6,446 nucleotides of DNA from Minisyncoccota bacterium (GCA_028696935.1 JAQVGE010000057.1:1-6446); one strand, 5' to 3'. Counted from the first letter of the stretch, positions 1-6,160 are shown. Notes: a model not told the origin generated them from the sequence alone. Translations and numbers: made by a program.

Positions 1-36
1 TTATACTTACACTACTAAAATAATTTTATTTGTCAA

Positions 37-78
37 ACAAAAGAAAAAGCCTAGGTCATTTCTTTTATTCCTAGGCTT
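37..78 (-). terminator. Intrinsic terminator of the minus-strand RNA gene
   Basis: A perfect 9-bp inverted repeat (AAGCCTAGG at 47-55, CCTAGGCTT at 70-78) encloses a 14-nt loop. Read on the minus strand, the second arm runs into a T-rich tract (TTTTTCTTTTG, about 48-38), the classic layout of a Rho-independent terminator. Read on the plus strand the hairpin is not followed by a T-run, so the orientation is clear. No protein gene on the minus strand ends just upstream of it; the only unit it can serve is the RNA transcribed from the promoter at 298-326. Confidence 0.82.
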
Positions 79-291
79 GATTAGACATTGATTTTTTTAA
101 ACGCAGGTTTTTTCAGGGACCTTCAATCCCCCGTTTGCACAACTTAATCCGTGGTGGCAACTCGCCAAAAACTTGCATCGTGGACTGATAACCTGCGTTT
201 TTCCCGAGAAAAATTCGATTCTCAATTAGCCTAATTTGGCATGGCCAGTAGAGGCTTGGAAAAACACTGTCCATATATAAAGTATTATTCA
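38..291 (-). ncRNA. Probable structured non-coding RNA, about 250 nt, unidentified class
   Basis: The unit has its own promoter and terminator and no credible reading frame. GC content is about 45% in 121-240, by hand count, against about one third in sampled coding lines. Complementary segments fit one branched fold. An outer helix pairs 265-272 with 83-90 (7 of 8 pairs). A long arm is closed by a perfect 11-bp helix (190-200 with 99-109) and carries two hairpins: UGGC/GCCA with loop GAGUU (155-167), and GGGGA/UCCCU with loop UUGAAGG (115-131). Outside that arm lie a GAGAA/UUCUC hairpin (206-223) and two competing hairpins at 229-240 and 237-247. I see no hallmark of tmRNA, RNase P, SRP RNA, 6S RNA or a tRNA. 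Because it ends in a terminator far from any minus-strand gene, it looks like a stand-alone trans-acting RNA rather than a leader. The role is unknown. The start is inferred from promoter spacing and the fold was done by eye. Confidence 0.6.
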
Positions 292-297
292 CCAAAG

Positions 298-326
298 ATA
301 ATACACTCATAATCATTAAAAGTCAA
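298..326 (-). promoter_or_regulatory. Sigma-70-type promoter for the minus-strand RNA
   Basis: On the minus strand, TTGACT (321-326) and TATTAT (298-303) are separated by exactly 17 bp (304-320). Each hexamer matches consensus at 5 of 6 positions. Transcription would begin near 291. This is the best-formed promoter in the window and it points into the structured RNA. It is divergent from the exchanger gene starting at 370. Confidence 0.65.
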
Positions 327-334
327 TTAATAGT

Positions 335-363
335 TTGATTTTTATTATAAAATAAGATATTTT
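335..363 (+). promoter_or_regulatory. Possible promoter for the exchanger gene, giving a leaderless mRNA
   Basis: TTGATT (335-340), a 17-bp gap and TATTTT (358-363) would place +1 at 370, exactly the A of the predicted ATG. There is no Shine-Dalgarno sequence before that ATG, which agrees with leaderless initiation. The region is very AT-rich, so the hexamers could arise by chance; TATAAA at 346-351 is an alternative -10. Confidence 0.35.
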
Positions 364-369
364 TATAAG

Positions 370-1302
370 ATGATAATAAACTTAATTATTTTTTGTGTTT
401 CCCTTTTCCTTGTTATCAAAGGAGCTACCCTATCAACTAAATATGCCACTGGAGTTGCTGAAAGTTTTGGACTCTCTAAATACGTAGTTGGATTTATTAT
501 AGTTGCTATTATTTCGATTCTACCTGAAACTTTAATCACTATTAATTCTGGATTAACAGGAAATCCCTCTTTCGGATTAGGAACACTTCTAGGCTCAAAT
601 GTGGCTGATTTAACTTTAGTTTTTGTGATTACTGTTGCTGTCGCTAAAAGAGGAATAAAAATAGAAAGTAAGATTCTTAAAAATAACGTCATCTATCCTT
701 TCATTTTACTTTTACCAATAATTCTCGGAATGGATGGTAGCTACACTAGACTAGAAGGCGTTATTTTAATTCTTATCGGGTTAATTTTTTATTTTCTCGC
801 GATTCGAGGAGGATTAGCCGAAGAAGCCGAAAGTCTAGCCCCTAAATCTAATAAATACAAAAATTCTTTCTATCTATTACTAAGTATGCTTATCTTGCTA
901 GTAGGTGCTCATTTTACAGTAACATCTGCTACTCAGTTAGCAGGAAGTATCGGAATTAGCCCAATCTTTATTGGAATGTTCGTCGTTGGATTAGGGACAG
1001 TTATTCCTGAACTACTCTTCTCAGTTAAAGCCATCAAGAAAAACGATGATTCTCTCGCTGTTGGAGACCTCTTAGGAACTGTTTTAGCTGATGCCACAAT
1101 TGTTGTTGGACTACTTGCCTTAATCACTCCCTTTAACTTCCCTGTAAAAATAATTTATGTAACTGGAGTCTTTATGGTAATGGCCTCATTTCTTTTGTTT
1201 TATTTTATGAGGTCAGGAAAAACCTTAACTCAAAAAGAAAGTTTTATGCTATTTATGTTTTGGGTTTTGTTTGTTCTAGTTGAAGTAGCCTTAAACAGCT
1301 AA
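370..1302 (+). CDS. Sodium/calcium exchanger family membrane protein (CaCA superfamily, YrbG/NCX-like)
   Basis: This 310-residue polytopic membrane protein is predicted to exchange cations across the cytoplasmic membrane, classically Ca2+ against Na+ or H+. Both inverted alpha repeats of the family are present. Repeat 1 spans about 41-84, with the P52-E53 pair and G75-S76-N77-V-A-D80. Repeat 2 spans about 200-247, with P213-E214 and G236-T237-V-L-A-D241. The two acidic residues, E53 and E214, are the core cation ligands. A hydrophilic stretch at about 146-165 joins the halves. Length is normal for bacterial and archaeal members. The usual GTSLPE motif is changed to ISILPE in repeat 1 and GTVIPE in repeat 2, so the serine after the Thr/Ser position is lost in both halves; ion specificity may differ. 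Translation starts at the first ATG, without a ribosome binding site. The stop lies 3 bp from the stop of the convergent clpB gene. The family is clear; the transported ion is not. Confidence 0.88.
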   Translation: MIINLIIFCVSLFLVIKGATLSTKYATGVAESFGLSKYVVGFIIVAIISILPETLITINSGLTGNPSFGLGTLLGSNVADLTLVFVITVAVAKRGIKIESKILKNNVIYPFILLLPIILGMDGSYTRLEGVILILIGLIFYFLAIRGGLAEEAESLAPKSNKYKNSFYLLLSMLILLVGAHFTVTSATQLAGSIGISPIFIGMFVVGLGTVIPELLFSVKAIKKNDDSLAVGDLLGTVLADATIVVGLLALITPFNFPVKIIYVTGVFMVMASFLLFYFMRSGKTLTQKESFMLFMFWVLFVLVEVALNS

Positions 1303-1303
1303 A

Positions 1304-1329
1304 ATCTATTTGGTAGATAAATCTTTTTT
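1304..1329 (+). terminator. Weak terminator-like hairpin at the convergent gene ends
   Basis: ATCTA (1304-1308) and TAGAT (1314-1318) can pair around a 5-nt loop, followed shortly by a T-run at 1324-1329 on the plus strand. It lies just after the exchanger stop but inside the last codons of clpB. The 5-bp AT-rich stem is weak, so it may be incidental. No stronger terminator is visible for either convergent gene. Confidence 0.25.
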
Positions 1330-4014
1330 ATTAACTTTTACCTTAGAAATAGTTGGTTTGCTTTTAGCCTTTTTCATTTCAATTAGTAAATCTTTCTCTT
1401 TCAGACCAACTTGAACAATATCTCCCTTTTTAACACCTTTCGAAATTATAAAGGAAGCTACTTTATTTAATATTTTATTTTGAATTAAACGATTAAGTGG
1501 TCTTGCCCCATAATGTGGATCATATCCCTCTTCTGCCAAGTAAGACAAAGCATCATTTGATATCTCAAGATCTATTCCCTTCAAGAAAAGTCTTTCTCTA
1601 ATCGTCTGAATTTTCATATCAACGATTTGTCTAATGACTTCAGGAGGAAGAACATCAAAAACAATAATCTCATCGAGGCGATTCAGGAATTCAGGACGAA
1701 AATGATCTTTTAGATTACTAATAACTTTATCTTTAACATCCTGATAATCTTCTTTGTCGGTTTTATTAGAGAAGCCTAAGCTCTCCATTTTTTCAATAAA
1801 TTGTGATCCTATATTAGAGGTAAGAATAATTATCGCATTTTTGAAATTGACTACTCTTCCTTTACCATCAGTCAAACGACCTTCATCTAAAACTTGAAGC
1901 AAAATATTAAAGATTTCTGGATGAGCTTTTTCAATTTCATCAAACAGAATAACAGAATATGGACGATGTCTAACCGCTTCAGTTAAACTTCCTGATTCAT
2001 CATATCCGACATAACCAGGAGGTGAACCAATCAGCTTAGAAACACTGTGACGTTCCATATACTCACTCATATCAACTCGAATAAGAGCCTTATCGTCATT
2101 AAACATAAATTGAGCAAGTGTTTTAGTAAGTTCTGTTTTACCTACTCCTGTTGGGCCTAAAAATATAAAAGAGCCAATCGGTTTATTAGGGTCTGAAATT
2201 CCAGCTCGACTTCGTCTAACAACATCTGCAATTTTAGAAATTGCTTCATCTTGACCAACAACTCTTTTTCTTAATTCATCCTCCATCTGAGACAATTTTT
2301 TCATCTCTTCTTCTAGCATTTTTTCAAGAGGAATACCCGTCCAACGAGAAACAACAGCTGCAATATCTTCTGCTGTAATATCTTCCTTCAAGATCCTCCT
2401 TGATTTCTGAAGTTTCTTTAAACGAGCTAATTTTGTTTTTAATTTACTTTGCAAATTAGGAATTTGTCCATAGCGAATTTCAGCAGCTCTGGTTAAATCA
2501 GCTCTCATCTCCGCTCCTTCTGCTTCTAAGCGAAGACTTTCTAGTTCTTTTTTAATAGTTCTTATTTCAGCAACTGTCTCTTTTTCGTTCTTCCATTTTA
2601 ATTCAAGCTCATAGGTCTTTTCTTTTAAATTAGCAATTTCTTTATCAATATCCTTAATCCTTGTCTTTGTATCTTTAGAAATATCACTCTTTCCGGAACT
2701 TCTTGAAACTTCTTTAACAAGAGCCTCTTTTTCAATTTCAAACCGCATTATTTTTCTATCTGCATCTTCTAAAATTTGCGGTTTATTTTCAAGAGCTAGA
2801 CGTAAAGAGGAAGCAGCTTCATCAATTAAATCAACGGCCTTGTCTGGTAAATAACGATTAGTAATATACCTTGAACTTAAATTAACTGCTCCGATAATTG
2901 CATCATCGGTAATTCTAACCCCATGAAAAAGTTCATATTTTTCTTTCAACCCTCTTAAAATAGCAATAGCGTCATCGATACTTGGTTCATCAATATAAAC
3001 AGGTTGAAGTCTTCTAGCTAAAGCTGGGTCTTTTTCTATATGTTTTTGATATTCCTTTAAGGTTGTTGCTCCAATAACATGAAGTTCTCCACGTGCAAGA
3101 GCTGGTTTCAGCATATTAGAAGCATCCAAAGAACCCTCTGAAGATCCCGCTCCTACAATTGTATGGATTTCATCAATAAAAAGAAGTATTTTTCCTTCTG
3201 ATTTCTCAATCTCTTTCATAATATTACGAAGTCGTTCTTCAAATTCTCCTCGATATTTTGTTCCAGACAAGAGTAATCCTAAATCCAAAGAGACTACCTC
3301 TTTATCTCTCAAACTTTCAGGAATATCATTTTTAGCAATACGAATAGCCAAAGCTTCTGCTACTGCAGTTTTTCCTGTTCCCGCTTCTCCAATCAAGATG
3401 GGGTTGTTTTTTGTCCTTCGAGAAAGAATTTGCATCATTCTCATTATTTCCATATCTCTACCAATAACTGGATCAAGTTTATCTTGTCGAGCAAGCTCAG
3501 TTAGATTACGAGTATACTTAGCAAGAATTTTTGGTTTTCGGTGATTATTATTTTCATTAGTATCTTCCTCTCTTAATTTTTCTAAAACATTTATCACTTG
3601 TTCTTTACTAATCTTAAAACGTCCAAGCAACTCACGAGCTTCTCCGGGGATTTCAAGTAAAGAAACAAATAAGTGTTCTGTCGAAACAAACTCATCCTTA
3701 AGAGAAGTTGCCACCTTGCTTGAATTTTCTATAACTTGAGCTAAGTCACCAGTTAAATAAATCTGATACGACGGAGAAAGAGTATTTCGGTTTTCGGGCT
3801 CTTCAATCATTTCAATTAAATTATCAGTCAAAAGCATTGTATCTACTTCCATTTTATCAAGAATAGAAATAACTAATGAATCTTCTTGAATCAAAAGAGC
3901 AGTTAATAAATGCAACGAATTAACATGATTTTGTCCACGCTCAATAGCCAATTCGTGAGATTTTCGAATTACTTCTTTGGCTTTAGTTGTAAAATTATTA
4001 AATGAGGGCATCAT
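1306..4014 (-). CDS. clpB: ATP-dependent chaperone ClpB (Hsp100 disaggregase) with a ClpC-like LGF loop
   Basis: This 902-residue class I AAA+ unfoldase is predicted to form a cytosolic hexamer that threads aggregated proteins through its pore, normally with DnaK. The Clp N domain (two repeats) is at about 5-148. D1 has Walker A GEAGTGKT (209-216), pore loop KYRGEFEER (253-261), Walker B with D281-E282, sensor GATT (315-318) and the R334-R335 fingers. A full-length coiled-coil M domain lies at about 405-545. D2 has Walker A GPTGVGKT (620-627), pore loop GYVGY (667-671), Walker B with D692-E693, the arginine finger in FRPEFLNR (772-779) and sensor 2 GARPL (836-840). The M domain and the text around RSRAGISDPNKPIGSF identify ClpB. 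Unusually, residues 735-771 match the longer ClpC pattern and carry L746-G747-F748, the type of tripeptide that docks ClpP. A lysine-rich tail (about 880-902) follows the core. Two adjacent ATGs (4014, 4011) have no Shine-Dalgarno. No CIRCE element was seen upstream. Confidence 0.95.
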   Translation of the reverse strand: MMPSFNNFTTKAKEVIRKSHELAIERGQNHVNSLHLLTALLIQEDSLVISILDKMEVDTMLLTDNLIEMIEEPENRNTLSPSYQIYLTGDLAQVIENSSKVATSLKDEFVSTEHLFVSLLEIPGEARELLGRFKISKEQVINVLEKLREEDTNENNNHRKPKILAKYTRNLTELARQDKLDPVIGRDMEIMRMMQILSRRTKNNPILIGEAGTGKTAVAEALAIRIAKNDIPESLRDKEVVSLDLGLLLSGTKYRGEFEERLRNIMKEIEKSEGKILLFIDEIHTIVGAGSSEGSLDASNMLKPALARGELHVIGATTLKEYQKHIEKDPALARRLQPVYIDEPSIDDAIAILRGLKEKYELFHGVRITDDAIIGAVNLSSRYITNRYLPDKAVDLIDEAASSLRLALENKPQILEDADRKIMRFEIEKEALVKEVSRSSGKSDISKDTKTRIKDIDKEIANLKEKTYELELKWKNEKETVAEIRTIKKELESLRLEAEGAEMRADLTRAAEIRYGQIPNLQSKLKTKLARLKKLQKSRRILKEDITAEDIAAVVSRWTGIPLEKMLEEEMKKLSQMEDELRKRVVGQDEAISKIADVVRRSRAGISDPNKPIGSFIFLGPTGVGKTELTKTLAQFMFNDDKALIRVDMSEYMERHSVSKLIGSPPGYVGYDESGSLTEAVRHRPYSVILFDEIEKAHPEIFNILLQVLDEGRLTDGKGRVVNFKNAIIILTSNIGSQFIEKMESLGFSNKTDKEDYQDVKDKVISNLKDHFRPEFLNRLDEIIVFDVLPPEVIRQIVDMKIQTIRERLFLKGIDLEISNDALSYLAEEGYDPHYGARPLNRLIQNKILNKVASFIISKGVKKGDIVQVGLKEKDLLIEMKKAKSKPTISKVKVNKKDLSTK

Positions 4015-4029
4015 AAAAGATAATAAATT

Positions 4030-4058
4030 ATTTTAATGGATAACTACTTTATAATCAA
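4030..4058 (-). promoter_or_regulatory. Possible clpB promoter
   Basis: On the minus strand TTGATT (4053-4058), 17 bp, and TAAAAT (4030-4035) would start transcription near 4023, about 9 nt before the clpB ATG. Two competing elements exist: a perfect TTGACA at 4069-4074, which overlaps the stop of the upstream gene and is 15 bp from TATAAA (4048-4053), and TATTAT at 4020-4025, which would put +1 essentially on the ATG. All options imply little or no leader. I cannot choose between them from sequence alone. Confidence 0.35.
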
Positions 4059-4063
4059 AGATA

Positions 4064-4690
4064 CTAATTGTCAACATCATTAGACGAATTATCTTTTGAG
4101 TCTAAATTAAGATCTTCTATTTTTTCTTTTTGATTAATCTTTAGAATTGTAAAACCATTACTGAATTTTGTTAAAATAGAAACTCCGAATTCTGTTTTAT
4201 CTAAAACTACTTTATATTTTGCTGTATTATTTATAATATTTGAATCAACTAAAATTAGCCCGGCATCTGAAAGTAAAACTCCTTGACCAATAGATTGGGG
4301 AGAATTAACAGGTAAGTTGTCTTCTCCAGCTAGCTCTAAGGAGTTACCTTCTGGCAAATTATTTTGATTATTATCATCCTCTTCTATTTTTTCAACTTGC
4401 TCATCTAAATAAATAGAGATTAAGACATTACCCTCTCCAATAGCAAACGATGAATCTACATTATTTTTGTCTTTTTCTTTATCTTCATCTACTACTGGAA
4501 CAGGAACTTGGACGGTTGTAACTTTTTCAATTGTCCTCTGAATAACATTATTAACTGTTTGGGGGACACTTTCTGGCATTTGTTGCATTAAAGAAACAGT
4601 CACAATCCCAGTAGCAATTGAAACAACAAAAGTTATAAATAAAGTCAGTAATACAAGTTGTTTTTTGTTTAATTCTTTTATCTCCATCAT
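4064..4690 (-). CDS. Single-pass membrane-anchored protein with a truncated, degenerate HtrA-like (trypsin-fold) segment
   Basis: This 208-residue protein has a short charged N-terminus, one transmembrane helix (about 12-34) and an extracytoplasmic part. A proline/valine-rich linker (about 41-68) and low-complexity acidic/Asn-rich stretches (68-80, 97-128) surround the only ordered-looking region, about 132-186. That region (S-I-G-Q-G-V-L-L-S-D-A-G-L-I at 133-146, then YKVVLD at 159-164 and FTILKI at 180-185) resembles the start of HtrA/DegP proteases, which read roughly GSGFIVS-DGLIVTNxHVV, YKVVLDDG and DLALLKI. The catalytic His is replaced in VDSNIIN, the Asp before the second strand is absent, and the protein ends before any GDSGG serine motif or PDZ domain. 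Protease activity is therefore very unlikely. It may be a scaffold or a remnant; function unknown. It sits 49 bp from the desulfurase and 49 bp from clpB on the same strand. A well-spaced promoter suggests the second ATG (4687) may be the true start. Confidence 0.75.
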   Translation of the reverse strand: MMEIKELNKKQLVLLTLFITFVVSIATGIVTVSLMQQMPESVPQTVNNVIQRTIEKVTTVQVPVPVVDEDKEKDKNNVDSSFAIGEGNVLISIYLDEQVEKIEEDDNNQNNLPEGNSLELAGEDNLPVNSPQSIGQGVLLSDAGLILVDSNIINNTAKYKVVLDKTEFGVSILTKFSNGFTILKINQKEKIEDLNLDSKDNSSNDVDN

Positions 4691-4693
4691 CTT

Positions 4694-4721
4694 ATTATAA
4701 CCCTCAAATAGATTTCTTCAA
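4694..4721 (-). promoter_or_regulatory. Promoter for the HtrA-like anchored protein gene, likely leaderless
   Basis: On the minus strand TTGAAG (4716-4721), a 16-bp gap and a perfect TATAAT (4694-4699) lie in the 49-bp gap behind the desulfurase gene. Normal spacing from the -10 puts +1 at 4687, exactly the A of the second of two adjacent ATGs. A GAGGG run 10 nt before the first ATG falls inside the promoter spacer, so it would not be part of that transcript. This suggests the gene is not simply co-transcribed with the desulfurase. Confidence 0.5.
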
Positions 4722-4739
4722 AATCAAAAAATAAGGAGA

Positions 4740-5978
4740 TTAATATAACTCTTTATATTTATTTAGAATTTTTATAAGGGCTTTAATTAAAATATCAATA
4801 TCTTTTTTCTTGGTTTGTCGCCCAAAAGAAATTCTTAGAGAACCTTCATTGTCATCATTTTTCTTTCTGGAACAAGTTTTTCTAATTGCTTTAATAACAT
4901 GTGAACTATTTTTATCTGTACTATGACAAGCACTTTTCTCGGAAACTTGAATTCCACAATAATCAAGCTCTAAAACAAGTAATTCACTGGAAATACTGGA
5001 TATAGAAATATTTATATTATTAGGAACTCTTTTTTTAGTATCTCCATTTAAAATTATTTTAAATGGATTAATCTTTAAATTTAATAACTTATCAATAGCA
5101 TAATCACGAATTTTCTCTAATCTAACAATTTCTTTATTCTTAATTCGGAGAGTCTTGTCTAAGGCAACCGAAAAACCAGCAATCAAGGCAACATTTTCAG
5201 TTCCAGGCCTTAAGCCAAATTCTTGTCCACCTCCAAAATACAGAGGCCCGATTTCGATATTTCTTTTTTTATACAAAACTCCAATACCCTTCGGTCCATA
5301 TATTTTCGAGCTATTAAAAGTCAACAAATCAACCCCCAACTTTTCAATATTCTCAATAAATAGATAATTTATTGCCTGGCAAGCATCTGTATGAAAAAAT
5401 GGATACAATGAAGAATTCTTTTTCTTAAAATATCTTATTTCTTTAGCTATTTCTTCTATCGGCTCAATTGTCCCAATTTCATTATTAACATACATAACAG
5501 AAACAAGAATCGTGTTATCTTTAAGATTTTCTTTTATTTCTTTAACGTTAACTAACCCTTTTTCGTCAACAGAAACATATGTTACTTCAGCTCGGCCAGA
5601 TTCTGCTATCATTCTACAGTTCTCTAACACTGCTGGATGCTCAATTTTTGTGGTAATAATATGGGGAATTTTGTATTCCAGTCCTTCTTTCTTGTTTTTC
5701 ATTTCATAATCAGCAACAACACCTAGGATGGCCAAAGAGTCACTCTCTGTTCCACTTCCAGTAAATATTATTTCATCAGAATGAGCCTTTATTGATAAAG
5801 CAATTTTTTTACGATATTCCTCTATTTCCCTTCTTACTGCTACACCCGAACTATAAATAGCACTTGGATTAGCAAAAAATCTTTTTTGGTAAGAAAACAT
5901 TATGCCATTAGCCTTCGGATCAATTGGGGTAGCTCCTGCATAATCAAAATATATTATATTTTTATTAAAAATTTTCAT
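4740..5978 (-). CDS. Cysteine desulfurase (IscS/NifS family, class V aminotransferase fold)
   Basis: This 412-residue cytosolic PLP enzyme is predicted to convert L-cysteine to L-alanine and hold the sulfur as a persulfide for Fe-S clusters or tRNA thiolation. Visible motifs, in order: N-terminal YFDYAGATP (10-18); GSGTESDSLA (74-83) for PLP phosphate binding; IEH (112-114), whose His stacks on PLP; NNEIGT (165-170); HTDACQA (196-202), with the pyridine-binding Asp D198; SSKIYGPKGIG (223-233), with PLP lysine K225; RPGTEN (257-262); catalytic C351 in EKSACHSTDKNSSHV (347-361); and SLRISFG (380-386). The chain is close to the usual IscS length of about 400. The residue before the PLP lysine is Ser (S224), where IscS normally has His. 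A basic/acidic insert (about 368-378) precedes the last strand. No iscU, iscA, suf or mnmA gene adjoins it, so the sulfur acceptor is unknown. The first ATG has no Shine-Dalgarno and directly follows -10-like hexamers. Confidence 0.93.
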   Translation of the reverse strand: MKIFNKNIIYFDYAGATPIDPKANGIMFSYQKRFFANPSAIYSSGVAVRREIEEYRKKIALSIKAHSDEIIFTGSGTESDSLAILGVVADYEMKNKKEGLEYKIPHIITTKIEHPAVLENCRMIAESGRAEVTYVSVDEKGLVNVKEIKENLKDNTILVSVMYVNNEIGTIEPIEEIAKEIRYFKKKNSSLYPFFHTDACQAINYLFIENIEKLGVDLLTFNSSKIYGPKGIGVLYKKRNIEIGPLYFGGGQEFGLRPGTENVALIAGFSVALDKTLRIKNKEIVRLEKIRDYAIDKLLNLKINPFKIILNGDTKKRVPNNINISISSISSELLVLELDYCGIQVSEKSACHSTDKNSSHVIKAIRKTCSRKKNDDNEGSLRISFGRQTKKKDIDILIKALIKILNKYKELY

Positions 5979-5983
5979 ATTAA

Positions 5984-5991
5984 ATAATATA
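5984..5991 (-). promoter_or_regulatory. Overlapping -10-like hexamers immediately before the desulfurase start
   Basis: On the minus strand TATATT (5986-5991) and TATTAT (5984-5989) overlap; normal spacing puts +1 at 5979 or 5977, next to the ATG at 5978. A TTTACA lies 19 bp upstream of TATATT, which is longer than the ideal spacing. No Shine-Dalgarno is present. The stretch is nearly all A/T, so the call is tentative. Confidence 0.3.
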
Positions 5992-6009
5992 AATACTATA
6001 TCACAATAG

Positions 6010-6038
6010 TTGTAAAAATGGACCCATTAGTATATACT
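6010..6038 (+). promoter_or_regulatory. Candidate promoter for the DUF4446 gene
   Basis: TTGTAA (6010-6015), 17 bp, and TATACT (6033-6038) would start transcription near 6045 and give a leader of about 128 nt before the ATG at 6173. The -10 matches consensus at 5 of 6 positions and the -35 at 4 of 6. An alternative is TTTAAT at 6158-6163, which would leave almost no leader but lacks a -35. Confidence 0.35.
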
Positions 6039-6112
6039 CTCTAAAGTGATGAGTCCTAATTAAGAGCTAAAAGCTAATAAATTGGATAAATAAATTATTA
6101 CTAGTACAATCC

Positions 6113-6160
6113 AGCAAGAGCGGTTTACTTAAAATTAGATAAACTGCCATCCTTGCTTTT
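6113..6160 (+). promoter_or_regulatory. Interrupted 14-bp hairpin in the DUF4446 leader, attenuator-like
   Basis: AGCAAG (6113-6118) pairs with CTTGCT (6152-6157), and GCGGTTTA (6120-6127) pairs with TAAACTGC (6140-6147, one G-U pair), around a 12-nt loop. A 1-nt and a 4-nt bulge separate the two helices. The 3' arm ends in TTTT (6157-6160), 12 nt before the ATG. It could be a weak attenuator, a leader element affecting translation, or the terminator of a short upstream transcript. The rest of the 194-bp intergenic region (5979-6172) is AT-rich with smaller inverted repeats (for example AGCT-AAA-AGCT near 6065-6075) and no reading frame of note. Confidence 0.4.

Noticed and set aside
1..45. 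Promoter for a minus-strand gene left of the window, from a perfect TTGACA at 31-36
   Set aside because: No acceptable -10 hexamer lies 16-18 bp downstream; the match overlaps the region just after the terminator T-tract and may be chance.
113..316. 67-codon open frame on the minus strand inside the RNA region
   Set aside because: Its ATG lies upstream of the predicted transcription start (about 291), it has no Shine-Dalgarno or recognisable family, and the region is better explained by paired RNA helices.
363..692. Minus-strand open frame opposite the start of the exchanger gene
   Set aside because: It is an antisense shadow of a clear family member; its translation has no recognisable domain.
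933..1127. Minus-strand open frame opposite the second exchanger repeat
   Set aside because: It is antisense to the conserved second alpha repeat and has no family features.
4015..4063. CIRCE (HrcA) operator upstream of clpB
   Set aside because: No TTAGCACTC-N9-GAGTGCTAA repeat or recognisable variant is present in the short intergenic gap.
5155..5709. Two plus-strand open frames (5155-5367 and 5512-5709) within the desulfurase gene
   Set aside because: They are antisense to a well-conserved enzyme and show no domain or start signal.
6048..6090. Hammerhead-ribozyme look-alike (GTGATGAGTCC followed by GGATAAA)
   Set aside because: The essential core is wrong: the C of CUGAUGA is G, and GAAA is replaced by UAAA. 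No cleavage-site helix pair is evident.
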